32,820 nucleotides of DNA from Candidatus Enterosoma merdigallinarum (GTDB taxonomy: Bacteria > Bacillota_I > Bacilli_A > RFN20 > CAG-288). Below are positions 5,537 through 13,895 of the stretch, one piece after another. Both the position numbers and the translations under genes were made by a program. Each line of letters starts with the position of its first letter. The first letter of the stretch is position 1. The notes below the pieces were generated by a model. The model had not been told where the DNA came from. It searched no databases and saw nothing but the letters and a program-made list of their open reading frames with translations. Location of the stretch: contig DVNL01000006.1 of assembly GCA_018714385.1 (NCBI GenBank), forward strand, positions 1-32,820. The letters run 5' to 3'.

Positions 5537-7993
5537 ATGAAACACGAAGAAGTCATTTCGAAGATGACGGTGAAGGAAAAGGCCTCCCTGATGAGCGGAA
5601 AGACCGTCTGGGAGACGCAGGAGATCACCCGTCTTGGCATCCCCTCCCTTTTCCTTTCTGACGGACCGACCGGACTGCGAAAGCAACTCGGCGCATCCGA
5701 CCAGCTCGGACTCAACGAATCCCAGAAGTCGACCTGCTTCCCGACGGCGAACACCATCGCCAACTCCTTCAATGTCGACATCGGACGCGAGATCGGCATA
5801 CAGCTTGGAAAGGAAGCTCGGGAATTGGACGTCAACGTCCTTCTCGGTCCTGGCATGAACATCAAGAGAAACCCGCTCTGCGGACGCTGCTTCGAATACT
5901 TCTCCGAGGATCCCTATCTCGCTGGCAAGATGGCCCTCAGCTATGTCGAGGGCATCCAGTCCCAGGGGGTCGGATCCTGCGTCAAGCATTTCGCCTGCAA
6001 CAACCAGGAGCTTCGCCGCATGCAGAACGATTCCGTCCTCGACGAAAGGACGCTTCGCGAAATCTATCTGACCGGCTTCGAAATGGCCATCACGGAGGGA
6101 CATCCCGCCGCGGTCATGTCCGCCTACAATTCCGTCAACGGCGACTTCGCAAACGAGAACAAGCATCTTCTCGTCGACATTCTCCGCGAGGAATGGTCCT
6201 TCGACGGAGCCATCATCACCGACTGGGGCGGAAACAACGATCGCGTCAAGGCCCTGGAGTGCTATTGCTCCCTTGAGATGCCGACCACGGTCGGCGAGAC
6301 CGACCGGGAGATCGTCAAGGCCATCGAGGACAAGACGATCGACGAAAGCGCCTTGGACACCTCTGTCGATTATCTCCTAAATGTCATCGACCGCTATCGC
6401 CGTGAGGACGGGGCAAAGCCGGAACCCATCGACTTCGCCGCCGGAAGCGAGATTTCGCTCCAGGCTGCCCTCGAGAGCATCGTTCTTCTCAAGAACGATG
6501 GGAACCTTCTGCCGCTGACGGAAGGGACGAAGGTCGCCATCATCGGCGATTTCGCCAAGACTCCGCGTTTCCAGGGCGCCGGATCCAGCAAGGTCAATCC
6601 TCCCGAGGTCATCGACCACGTCAGCGCCATCACTTCCTCCAAGGCGTGGATGACCGTCGGCTATGAGCAGGGCTACGAGAGATATGGAAAGAAGAGCAAG
6701 GGCCTTGCCAGGAAGGCTTTGGAACTGGCCAAGAAGGCCGACGTCGTCCTTTACTTCATCGGTTTGGACGAACATACCGAAGTCGAAGGCCTCGACCGCA
6801 AGAGCTTTAAGCTTAACGACAACCAGATTGCCCTTCTCAAGGAACTCCGCAAGACGGGGAAGAAGATCGTCACCATCCTTTCCTGCGGCGCCGCCGTCGA
6901 ACTGAAGGAAGTCGACGAGAATACCGATTCGCTCCTCTATCCGGGCCTTTCCGGACAGTGCGGGGCGAAGGCGATCGTCAAGGTCCTCGCCGGCGAGGTC
7001 TCCCCGAGCGGAAAGCTTTCCGAGTCCTTCCCGCTTGCCTATGAGGACATCTCGACGAGCAAGTACTTCCCCGGCAAGGCCAAGACGAGCGAATATCGCG
7101 AAGGCCTCTTCGTCGGCTATCGCTACTACACCACACGCGACATCAAGGTCCTGTATCCGTTCGGCTATGGCCTTAGCTACGCCAAGTTCGAATATTCCGA
7201 CCTGAAGGTCGACGACAAGGGTGTCAGCTTCACCGTCACCAACGTCTCTGATGTTCCCGCCAAGGAAGTCGCCCAGATGTATGTCTCCCTTCCCCAGAGC
7301 AAGATCTTCCGCGCCAAGATGGAGCTGAAGGGCTTCGTCAAGGTCGAGATCGCACCGCATGAGAGCAAGACCTGCCGCATCGACTTCGACAAATACACCT
7401 TCCGCTACTTCAACGTCCGCACCAACCGCTTCGAGGTCGAGGAGGGCGATTACGAGATCCTCGTCGGCTCCAGCTCCGTCGATATCCTCCTCCGCGGCAT
7501 GATCCATCGCGAAGGGACGACGACGGAACTTCCCTATCAGGATCTCCATCTGCCGCACTATCAGTCCGGCGACGTCCAGCAGGTTCCCGACGAGGAGTTT
7601 GCCGCCCTTCTTGGAAGGCCCATCCCCGACAGCCGCTTCGAGACCAATGCCAAGGGGCGCTACATCATCACCAGCAACACGACGATGCGCGACCTGGTCA
7701 ATGCCCAGGGATGGTTCGGCCGGTTCTTCGGCAAGGGCGTGCGCTTCGGCATCAAGGTCCTGCGCTTCTTCGGTGCCAGGAGCACGGCGGACATGCTTGT
7801 CCAGGGTGTCTGGAACCAGACCGTCAAGACGATTTCCAGGATGACAAACGGCTTCATGTCCTGGGGACAGCTGCTCGGCATGATCGATATGTTCAACGGC
7901 CACTTCTTCCGCGGACTCAAGACCTATTTCCGTGAAGGAAAGAAGAAGAAGCAGCTCAAGAAGGAACTCAAGAAGAACGGCGAGAAGTGCTGA
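5537..7993 (+). CDS. Glycoside hydrolase family 3 beta-glycosidase
   Basis: 818 residues, no signal peptide, so probably cytoplasmic. The N-terminal barrel has the GH3 hallmarks SDGPTGLR, CFPTANTIANSFN, GPGMNIKRNPLCGRCFEYFSE, KHFACNNQE and IITDWGG, where Asp229 is the predicted nucleophile. The second domain contains EVEGLDR, in which Glu415 or Glu417 is the likely acid/base. LYPFGYGLSYAKFEYS leads into a fibronectin-III-like domain (about 540-650), followed by a basic C-terminal extension of about 100 residues ending in a Lys-rich tail, as seen in some GH3 proteins of Bacilli. The expected activity is release of terminal beta-linked glucose or a related sugar from oligosaccharides; specificity cannot be fixed from sequence. 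AGAGG precedes ATG 5537. The GH2 gene follows after a hairpin and may be partly co-expressed. Confidence 0.93.
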   Translation: MKHEEVISKMTVKEKASLMSGKTVWETQEITRLGIPSLFLSDGPTGLRKQLGASDQLGLNESQKSTCFPTANTIANSFNVDIGREIGIQLGKEARELDVNVLLGPGMNIKRNPLCGRCFEYFSEDPYLAGKMALSYVEGIQSQGVGSCVKHFACNNQELRRMQNDSVLDERTLREIYLTGFEMAITEGHPAAVMSAYNSVNGDFANENKHLLVDILREEWSFDGAIITDWGGNNDRVKALECYCSLEMPTTVGETDREIVKAIEDKTIDESALDTSVDYLLNVIDRYRREDGAKPEPIDFAAGSEISLQAALESIVLLKNDGNLLPLTEGTKVAIIGDFAKTPRFQGAGSSKVNPPEVIDHVSAITSSKAWMTVGYEQGYERYGKKSKGLARKALELAKKADVVLYFIGLDEHTEVEGLDRKSFKLNDNQIALLKELRKTGKKIVTILSCGAAVELKEVDENTDSLLYPGLSGQCGAKAIVKVLAGEVSPSGKLSESFPLAYEDISTSKYFPGKAKTSEYREGLFVGYRYYTTRDIKVLYPFGYGLSYAKFEYSDLKVDDKGVSFTVTNVSDVPAKEVAQMYVSLPQSKIFRAKMELKGFVKVEIAPHESKTCRIDFDKYTFRYFNVRTNRFEVEEGDYEILVGSSSVDILLRGMIHREGTTTELPYQDLHLPHYQSGDVQQVPDEEFAALLGRPIPDSRFETNAKGRYIITSNTTMRDLVNAQGWFGRFFGKGVRFGIKVLRFFGARSTADMLVQGVWNQTVKTISRMTNGFMSWGQLLGMIDMFNGHFFRGLKTYFREGKKKKQLKKELKKNGEKC

Positions 7994-8008
7994 GACGATG
8001 GTGTTTTG

Positions 8009-8029
8009 GAGGGGCGAAAGCCCCTCTTT
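8009..8029 (+). terminator. Hairpin terminator between GH3 and GH2 genes
   Basis: GAGGGGC (8009-8015) and GCCCCTC (8020-8026) are closed by a GAAA tetraloop, followed by the short run TTTATA. The brief T-run suggests incomplete termination, so some GH2 mRNA may come from readthrough. No obvious separate GH2 promoter was seen in the remaining 36 bp. Confidence 0.6.
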
Positions 8030-8065
8030 ATAAAAAGTAGTGTGGAGTGAAAAGGAGCAACTCAG

Positions 8066-10384
8066 ATGAAGTATTATTTGGATTACGACTTTTCGCTGAT
8101 GGGTGGAGACGTCGACTTCTCGACGGCCATCGGCGAAGGCGTGAAGGTCGACATTCCCAATTGCCCCGTGACTTTGCCGCAGAACGGCTTTTCGCCGGAG
8201 GACTACCAGGGAATCTTCACCTATGCCAAGAAATTTGATGTCGATTTCGATCCGGAGAAGGAAAAAGTCTATCTCGTCTTCGACGCGGCGATGGTCCAGG
8301 TCCATGTCTTCCTCAACGGCGTGGATCTCGGGAACAAGCCTTCCGGCTACGTGGAGGCGCGCTTCGACATTTCTCAGGCCGTCCGAAAGAAGGACAACGA
8401 ACTTCGCGTCGTCCTCTCTTCCAAGGAGGATCCTGCGATCCCGCCGTTTGGAAAGGCTCTCGACTATATGACTTTCGCTGGTCTCTATCGCCCCGTCCAT
8501 GTCGATGTCCTTCCCAAGACGCATATCGAACATATCCGGGCCTTCGCCCATATGGACGGCACTTTGGAAGTGAAGGTCGATATCGTGGGGGACAGGAGCT
8601 CGTGCCGGCTCGTGAAGTCTCTCTATGACGGGGACACGCCCTTGTCGACCTTCGAGGAAGAGAAGACGAAGATCGAAGGAATCGTCCCCTGGGACCTGGA
8701 CAATCCGAAGCTCTATACCCTGAAGGTTTCCCTCGAATCTCCGTTCGGAACGGACGAAAGGGAGACGAGGATCGGCTTCCGGGATGCCGCGTTCAAGGAC
8801 GATGGATTCCACCTCAACGGGAAGAGGATGAAGCTCGTCGGCCTCAATCGCCATCAGACTTACCCCTATGTCGGCCCAGCCATGCCCGACCAGGCTCAAA
8901 GGGACGATGCAACCATACTCAAGGAGTACGGCATCCAGATCGTCCGCACCAGCCACTACCCCCAAAGCGAGGCCTTTCTGGATGCGTGCGACGAACTTGG
9001 AATCCTGGTCGTCGACGAGGTTCCCGGATGGCAATATACCGGGCATGACAAACCCTGGCGGGACAACTTCCTCCATTTCGTCGAAGCGATGGTCGACAAG
9101 GAAATCAACCATCCTTCCCTGGTCCTCTATGGCGTCCGCATCGACGAGGGACAGGATGACGACGTCCTCTACGAGGAGGCCAATCGCATCTGCCGCCAAA
9201 AGGATCCCTATCGTCAGACGACCGGCGTGAGAAACTTCAAGAACAGTCATCTTCTCGAAGACGTCTATGGCTTCAACGATTTCGGCGGCGGCCTTATCAA
9301 GAAGTCGCGCGTCAAGAGCGCCCGGAACAAGCCCTATTTCGTCAGCGAACACAACGGCCACGTCTTCCCGACCAAGATCGAGGACAACCAACAGAAGCGA
9401 ATCGACCATGCCTACAACCACCTTCGCGTGCTCGAGGACCTTTTCCGCCATGAGGGCATCTCCGCCTCCGTCGGATGGTGCGCCTTCGACTACAACACCC
9501 ATTGCGACTTCGGATCCGGCGATCAGATCTGCTATCATGGCGTCTTCGATATCAACCGCAATCCGAAGCCTGCCGCCTATGCCTATCGTATGCAGACGGC
9601 CAAGGAGCCTTTCCTCTACTTTGCCCGTCCTTTGGTCCCGGGTGATACGGACGATGCCCTCATCAAGCATGTCGTCCTCTTCACCAATCTGGACTATGTC
9701 AAATTCTATCGCGGCGATTCCTATATCGGGACCTTCTATCCCGACAGGAAGACGTTCCCCAACCTCCCGCATCCGCCGATCGTCCTGGACAACTTCATGG
9801 GCGAGATGCTCCTCCAGGAAGGTCTTTCACAAAAGGATGCGCTGAAGATTGGAAAATGCCTCTCCCTAGCCGGCAGCGAAGGCTTCCGCATCAAGAAGAG
9901 GAAGGTCATCCCCTATATCCCCGTCTTCCTCAAGAATCTCATCACCGGAAGGCTTTCCATCCAGAAGATCGTCGACATTTTCTTCAAATATATGCTTGTC
10001 TGGGGTGAGAAGGCAGCCACCTACAAGGTCGTCGGCTACAAGGACGACAAGCCTGTGATCGAAAAGGAGATGGGCTCTTCCAGCCGTTTCCTTTACGAAG
10101 TCCGCTGCCCGAAGAAGGCTCTCCACAACAGAGAGACCTACGACGTCGCCCGGATTCAGATCCGCTACAGGGACGAATTCGATCTCGATTGCCCCTACAT
10201 TCAAAGGACGTTCAAGGCGGAGTGCTCCGGTCCTGTCGAGATCGTCGGTCCCCGGATCCGTCCCGTCCAAGGTGGGTACTGCACTTTCTATGTCCGCTCC
10301 AAGAAGGTGAACGTTCCCACTCCGGCGAAGGTGGTCCTGGAGAGCTTCGAGGGGAAGAAAGAATTCGAATTCATGGTCGATTGA
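8066..10384 (+). CDS. Glycoside hydrolase family 2 protein (beta-galactosidase-like)
   Basis: 772 residues without a signal peptide. The order is the GH2 jelly-roll sugar-binding domain (about 1-150, with FDAAMVQVHVFLNGVDLG), an immunoglobulin-like domain (about 155-245) and a TIM barrel beginning near NGKRMKLVGLNRHQTYP. The barrel has IVRTSHYPQSEAFLDACDELGILVVDEVPGW and a NHPSLVLYGVRIDEGQD segment holding the acid/base Glu361; Glu428 in FVSEHNGH is the likely nucleophile. The C-terminal part, about residues 560-772, is less conserved. The residue before the acid/base, normally Asn in this clan, is Asp360 here. Its substrate is probably a beta-galactoside or related sugar, unproven. AAGGAG precedes ATG 8066. 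It is probably paired with the GH3 enzyme in intracellular oligosaccharide breakdown; no sugar transporter is nearby. Confidence 0.88.
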   Translation: MKYYLDYDFSLMGGDVDFSTAIGEGVKVDIPNCPVTLPQNGFSPEDYQGIFTYAKKFDVDFDPEKEKVYLVFDAAMVQVHVFLNGVDLGNKPSGYVEARFDISQAVRKKDNELRVVLSSKEDPAIPPFGKALDYMTFAGLYRPVHVDVLPKTHIEHIRAFAHMDGTLEVKVDIVGDRSSCRLVKSLYDGDTPLSTFEEEKTKIEGIVPWDLDNPKLYTLKVSLESPFGTDERETRIGFRDAAFKDDGFHLNGKRMKLVGLNRHQTYPYVGPAMPDQAQRDDATILKEYGIQIVRTSHYPQSEAFLDACDELGILVVDEVPGWQYTGHDKPWRDNFLHFVEAMVDKEINHPSLVLYGVRIDEGQDDDVLYEEANRICRQKDPYRQTTGVRNFKNSHLLEDVYGFNDFGGGLIKKSRVKSARNKPYFVSEHNGHVFPTKIEDNQQKRIDHAYNHLRVLEDLFRHEGISASVGWCAFDYNTHCDFGSGDQICYHGVFDINRNPKPAAYAYRMQTAKEPFLYFARPLVPGDTDDALIKHVVLFTNLDYVKFYRGDSYIGTFYPDRKTFPNLPHPPIVLDNFMGEMLLQEGLSQKDALKIGKCLSLAGSEGFRIKKRKVIPYIPVFLKNLITGRLSIQKIVDIFFKYMLVWGEKAATYKVVGYKDDKPVIEKEMGSSSRFLYEVRCPKKALHNRETYDVARIQIRYRDEFDLDCPYIQRTFKAECSGPVEIVGPRIRPVQGGYCTFYVRSKKVNVPTPAKVVLESFEGKKEFEFMVD

Positions 10385-10421
10385 GTCTTCCTTTTTCGTG
10401 CTTTGCGGCTATAATCATTCT

Positions 10422-10446
10422 GCCGGCCGATGAGGCCGGCTTTCTT
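10422..10446 (+). terminator. Terminator of the GH2 gene
   Basis: GCCGGCC (10422-10428) pairs with GGCCGGC (10434-10440) around GATGA, followed by TTTCTT, immediately upstream of tRNA-Pro. A TATAAT at 10410-10415 just before it may be the -10 of the tRNA promoter. Confidence 0.75.
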
Positions 10447-10523
10447 CGGGGCGTTGCGCAGCTTGGTAGCGCGCTTGCTTTGGGAGCAAGAGGTCATGGG
10501 TTCAAATCCCATCGCCCCGACCA
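10447..10523 (+). tRNA. tRNA-Pro (anticodon TGG)
   Basis: Acceptor stem CGGGGCG/CGCCCCG, D arm with GCGCAGCTTGGTAGCGC, anticodon arm CTTGC-TTTGGGA-GCAAG with anticodon TGG, T loop TTCAAAT and CCA at 10521-10523. It sits alone between two terminators, so it is probably a single-gene unit driven from TATAAT at 10410. Confidence 0.96.
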
Positions 10524-10539
10524 TTGGCACGAGATAAAC

Positions 10540-10571
10540 ACCTATAATGCTGCGGCATTATAGGTTTTTTT
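10540..10571 (+). terminator. Terminator of tRNA-Pro
   Basis: ACCTATAATGC (10540-10550) pairs perfectly with GCATTATAGGT (10555-10565) around TGCG, followed by a run of seven T. An 11-bp stem with uninterrupted T-tail is a strong intrinsic terminator. Confidence 0.93.
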
Positions 10572-10893
10572 GTGCGAATGGTTTTAAAAGCAAGCGCAAT
10601 ATGATGGGGGCATGAAAAGGGTAGCGTCTTCTGGGATATGACAAAGGGAAAAGGGACTCGAAAAGTTCGAATTATCGCGTCAAATTGAAGACGAAAACTC
10701 TGGGATGGTTGAGCAGAAATCCATTTGTTATTGGTGCGGGATCGTGTTCTGAACTTTATCGGAGAGGAAAAAGGAGTTGTGTAAGGCGGCAATTTGTTGT
10801 CCTGCCGATGGATATGGACAGAATGGCAGAAAAGTCGCTTTTCATGTTTCAAACGTGGGATTAGTCCTGTCATTAGTAAATAAGATTAAAGTA
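10572..10893 (+). other. AT-richer intergenic stretch with no convincing gene
   Basis: About 320 bp visibly lower in GC than the flanking genes. The only small dyads seen are CGAA-AAG-TTCG near 10660-10670 and CGGCA...TGCCG around 10785-10807. Short open frames exist, such as a TTG-started 39-codon frame at 10777-10896, but none has a well-spaced ribosome site. Its function is probably promoter-proximal or none. Confidence 0.5.
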
Positions 10894-10902
10894 TGATACA
10901 AT
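10894..10902 (+). promoter_or_regulatory. Extended -10 promoter of the lipoprotein pair
   Basis: TGA-TACAAT (10894-10902) fits an extended -10 element; a weak TTAGTA (10873-10878) lies 18 bp before the hexamer. The predicted start is about 20 bp before the AAGGAG ribosome site and ATG 10929. Confidence 0.5.
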
Positions 10903-10928
10903 CTGTTCCGATATTTAAGGAGAAAAAC

Positions 10929-13895
10929 ATGAAGCGTAAAAAACAATCAGCCTTCTTGGTCTTCTGCGTTTCGGCTGCTGCCCTTTCTTTCTCGTTGGCC
11001 TCCTGTGAGCCGGGAACGTCCTCGTCTACCACGCCGAGCACGAGCACGAGCTCCTCTACTACCTCTCCTTCCACCTCTTCTTCCACAAGCCCGGCTGTCG
11101 AGCTCTATGAGGTCACGGTTGAGAAAACGACCCATGGAACGGTCACGTTGTCCAAGACCGGCAAGCTCAAGGCGGGAGAGAAGGTCGAGATTTTGGCGAT
11201 CCCGGATGCGGGATATGAAGTCGACACCTATTATTTCAACGACAAGGCTCTCGATGGCAATACGTTCACGGTCGTCGCGGGCGAGAATGTTGTTTCCGTG
11301 ACTTTCAAAGAACTTCCTCCCGTCCAGGAATATGGTACCGTGCGTGTCTTGGACGATGAGGTCACCGGAGGCACGATCGAGGCCTTTTTGGAAGACGGAA
11401 CAAAAATCGGTGCCGATAACGAAAGGCTTCCTGTCGGTACCAAGGTCCGCCTCTCCTTCTCGCCTCTGAACGAGTGCTATGAAATCAAGGAAGTCTTCTT
11501 GAATGGAGAGGCCATGGCTCTTTCCGAAAAAGTCGAATTCGAGGTTGTCAAAGGAAAGAACTTCCTTTCGGGAACCTTTGCTCTTTCCCATCCCGGACAG
11601 GGATTGATCCGCTTGGCCAAGGAGGTCGAGCATGCCAAGGTCACTATCCAGTCGCTCGATACCTATGTCGCTGTCGGAACGTCCGTGAAGATCACGGTCG
11701 AGCCGGATGCAAACTATATCGTCCGCGCCGTTTCCCTCAACGGGACGGCTCTTGCGGGGGTAGACGGCGCTTATTCCTTCGCTGTCGTGGAAGGTCTGAA
11801 CACGATCGCCATTGAAGTGGTCAGCGCCGCGGAAAGCCTGGAAATCATCGTCCCCGAGGGCATGATGGAAGACACGGACTATACTTACAACAAGCGCTAT
11901 ATCGCCGTCGTCGGGCGGAGCTATCAGCTCGAGGCCCGGTTCCTGCCGGAGGGAAGCTACGATGAGGTCCTCTGGAAGGTCGGCGATTTCGACACAGACT
12001 ATCTCAAGATCGACGAGAAAGGCGTCCTGACGGTTCTCAAGGGCTATAGCAGCAGCATGACCGTGACGGCCTCTTTGAAATCGAATCCGTCGGTGTCGGC
12101 CAGACTGTCCTTGATTTCGATCAGCGCGAATGAGTACTCCATGAAGGAACTCAAGAATGCCCTGGCATCGGCCCAGGAGGCGGAGATCGCCCAGACTTCG
12201 AAGGTCGAGGTCGTCACGGAAGAGAAGACTTCCTCGGAGACGTCCTCCCATAAGGTGACTTATGATTACGAGGCCTACGATGACCTTCACGCCGTTACGA
12301 CGGCCACGGACGAGAATGGTGCGGTGAACCGCTATTACCGCGGCATCGTCGACGACACGTACTATGCTCTGAAGAAAGACGGCCTCGGTCAGACGACCGT
12401 CCTTGCCGATCCGGAGGCGATCACCAGTTCTAACCGCGAGGAGCACGAGACGAAAGTCAACACCTTCGGCAGCGTCGAGTTCTGCACCGGTTCGTATACT
12501 GATAAAGAATACACCGGACTGACCGGGTTCGCGATGGATAAAATCTTCGGAGACTACAGCCTTTTCGAGCAGCATGAAGATGTCATCTATGACAATATGA
12601 CTATCGTCGCGGATGCCTTTGGATATGAGTACGATATCTATGCGATGTTCTTCGATTCCGACTTCCTTGGAAGCTATCAGATCGAGCTGAAGCTCAACAT
12701 CGTCTTCAACTATACCGGCGATCTCGTTTCCATCGACTATTCCAGGAAGGATTACGATGTCGAGGACGAGAACGAGGAGGTGACAGAGACGACCCCCTAT
12801 GCGCTGGATGCCTTCCAAGGAAAGATAACCTACGGCGAGAAGGGAGAGGATACGGACAACTTCTTCAACATCGATTCCTACTTCTTCACCGATTTCACGC
12901 CTATCCTTTACCGGGATAGCGATGATGTCGAAGGTTCGCAACTGACGCCGTCCCAAGACGGGGTCTATGATGTCTACGCCGAAGAACGGATCTATCTGGA
13001 TGTCCGTTCCGCACTTCCCGAGACGGCCTCCAAGGATATCGACATCCTCGAAGCGACTTCCTCCGACACATCGGTAGTCAGCACGATCAGCCAGGCAAGC
13101 GACGGCACTTTCTATTTCTCGGCGGGTCGAACCGAAGGCGAGACGGAGATCACGATATCCTCCCGCGACGTCACGAAGACGATCAAGGTCCGCGTCAGTT
13201 ATCGCGACATCGAGAAGGTCGAATTCGCCTCGGATGTGGCTTCTTCTCTCTACGTCGGACAAAAGACCGTTCTGGAAGCCTCGGTCTCTCCGTACACGGG
13301 TGTTTCCAGCACGGATGTCACTTTCTCCATCAAGGAAGGGACGGATGCCCTTGGCTGCACGATTCAGGAGCTTCCCGGCGAATTTTACGGAACAGACTGG
13401 TACCTTGTCAGCGGAACGCAGAGCGGAACCGTGACGGTCGTCGCGACTTCCGTTGCCGATCCGACGAAGACGGCGGAAAAACAGATCGAGATCAAGGCCG
13501 TGCCGGATTTCACTTCCAGCCTTGTCGGCAAGACCTTCCACGGCACAGCCGAAGATACCGATTGGTCGGCAGGGGCAGACATCACTCTGGATTATACGAT
13601 TTCGTTTGTCGAGGGGGCGGATGGCATGACCGCCAATATCGAAATCACCCGCTCGGTCGAATCATGGTACGGCGACCCGACCACCGCGAGTGCAAGCTTC
13701 ACAGCCTCTTGCCAGGTCCAAGGCCTTACCGTTTCCTTGACTGACGTGACCTTGGTCTCCGGGGAAGGGATCGATCCGGAGAACATCTCTGCTCTTGAAA
13801 TCCAGATGGATGCGGACGAGAGCCTTGCCGGCTTGAGCACGACCTACGCGGACATGACGATTGAACTGACGGAAACGAAAGGAGATGCCCAATGA
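10929..13895 (+). CDS. Large surface lipoprotein with repeat and Ig-like domains
   Basis: 988 residues. Residues 1-25 are a lipoprotein signal peptide (KRKK, hydrophobic core, lipobox LASC) with Cys26 as the lipidated residue. A Ser/Thr/Pro linker to about 58 spans the cell wall. Three related modules of about 75-90 residues follow (about 60-300); each has a GTV or TVT strand, AG-V or PDAGY turns and a final GxNxVSVTF-like strand, resembling bacterial InlB B-type repeats. Then come a Big_2-like Ig domain (VVGRSYQLEARF... VLTVLKG), a long middle region with many Tyr and Asp of unknown fold, and a second Big-like domain near LYVGQKTVLEASVSP. AAGGAG precedes ATG 10929. It overlaps the next lipoprotein by 4 bp. 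The role is likely surface binding or substrate handling; no catalytic motif was seen. Confidence 0.85.
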   Translation: MKRKKQSAFLVFCVSAAALSFSLASCEPGTSSSTTPSTSTSSSTTSPSTSSSTSPAVELYEVTVEKTTHGTVTLSKTGKLKAGEKVEILAIPDAGYEVDTYYFNDKALDGNTFTVVAGENVVSVTFKELPPVQEYGTVRVLDDEVTGGTIEAFLEDGTKIGADNERLPVGTKVRLSFSPLNECYEIKEVFLNGEAMALSEKVEFEVVKGKNFLSGTFALSHPGQGLIRLAKEVEHAKVTIQSLDTYVAVGTSVKITVEPDANYIVRAVSLNGTALAGVDGAYSFAVVEGLNTIAIEVVSAAESLEIIVPEGMMEDTDYTYNKRYIAVVGRSYQLEARFLPEGSYDEVLWKVGDFDTDYLKIDEKGVLTVLKGYSSSMTVTASLKSNPSVSARLSLISISANEYSMKELKNALASAQEAEIAQTSKVEVVTEEKTSSETSSHKVTYDYEAYDDLHAVTTATDENGAVNRYYRGIVDDTYYALKKDGLGQTTVLADPEAITSSNREEHETKVNTFGSVEFCTGSYTDKEYTGLTGFAMDKIFGDYSLFEQHEDVIYDNMTIVADAFGYEYDIYAMFFDSDFLGSYQIELKLNIVFNYTGDLVSIDYSRKDYDVEDENEEVTETTPYALDAFQGKITYGEKGEDTDNFFNIDSYFFTDFTPILYRDSDDVEGSQLTPSQDGVYDVYAEERIYLDVRSALPETASKDIDILEATSSDTSVVSTISQASDGTFYFSAGRTEGETEITISSRDVTKTIKVRVSYRDIEKVEFASDVASSLYVGQKTVLEASVSPYTGVSSTDVTFSIKEGTDALGCTIQELPGEFYGTDWYLVSGTQSGTVTVVATSVADPTKTAEKQIEIKAVPDFTSSLVGKTFHGTAEDTDWSAGADITLDYTISFVEGADGMTANIEITRSVESWYGDPTTASASFTASCQVQGLTVSLTDVTLVSGEGIDPENISALEIQMDADESLAGLSTTYADMTIELTETKGDAQ

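Noticed and set aside
6377..9772. Open frame of more than 1100 codons on the minus strand across the GH3 and GH2 genes
   Set aside because: It lies antisense to two genes with clear catalytic motifs. The third-position C/G bias of the real genes removes stops from this frame, and its translation is a low-complexity Asp/Val/Leu/Glu mix with no domain. Similar long antisense frames lie under the lipoprotein and ABC genes.
10777..10896. 39-codon TTG-started frame with three Cys upstream of the lipoprotein operon, considered as a peptide pheromone for the LytTR pair
   Set aside because: The nearest AAGGAG directly abuts the TTG and the next candidate site is poor. There is no processing gene beside it, no AgrD-like features, and the frame runs into the lipoprotein promoter.
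10947..13541. Open frame of about 860 codons antisense to the large lipoprotein
   Set aside because: Same codon-bias effect; no ribosome site or recognisable domain, and the plus strand has a signal peptide, lipobox and ribosome site.
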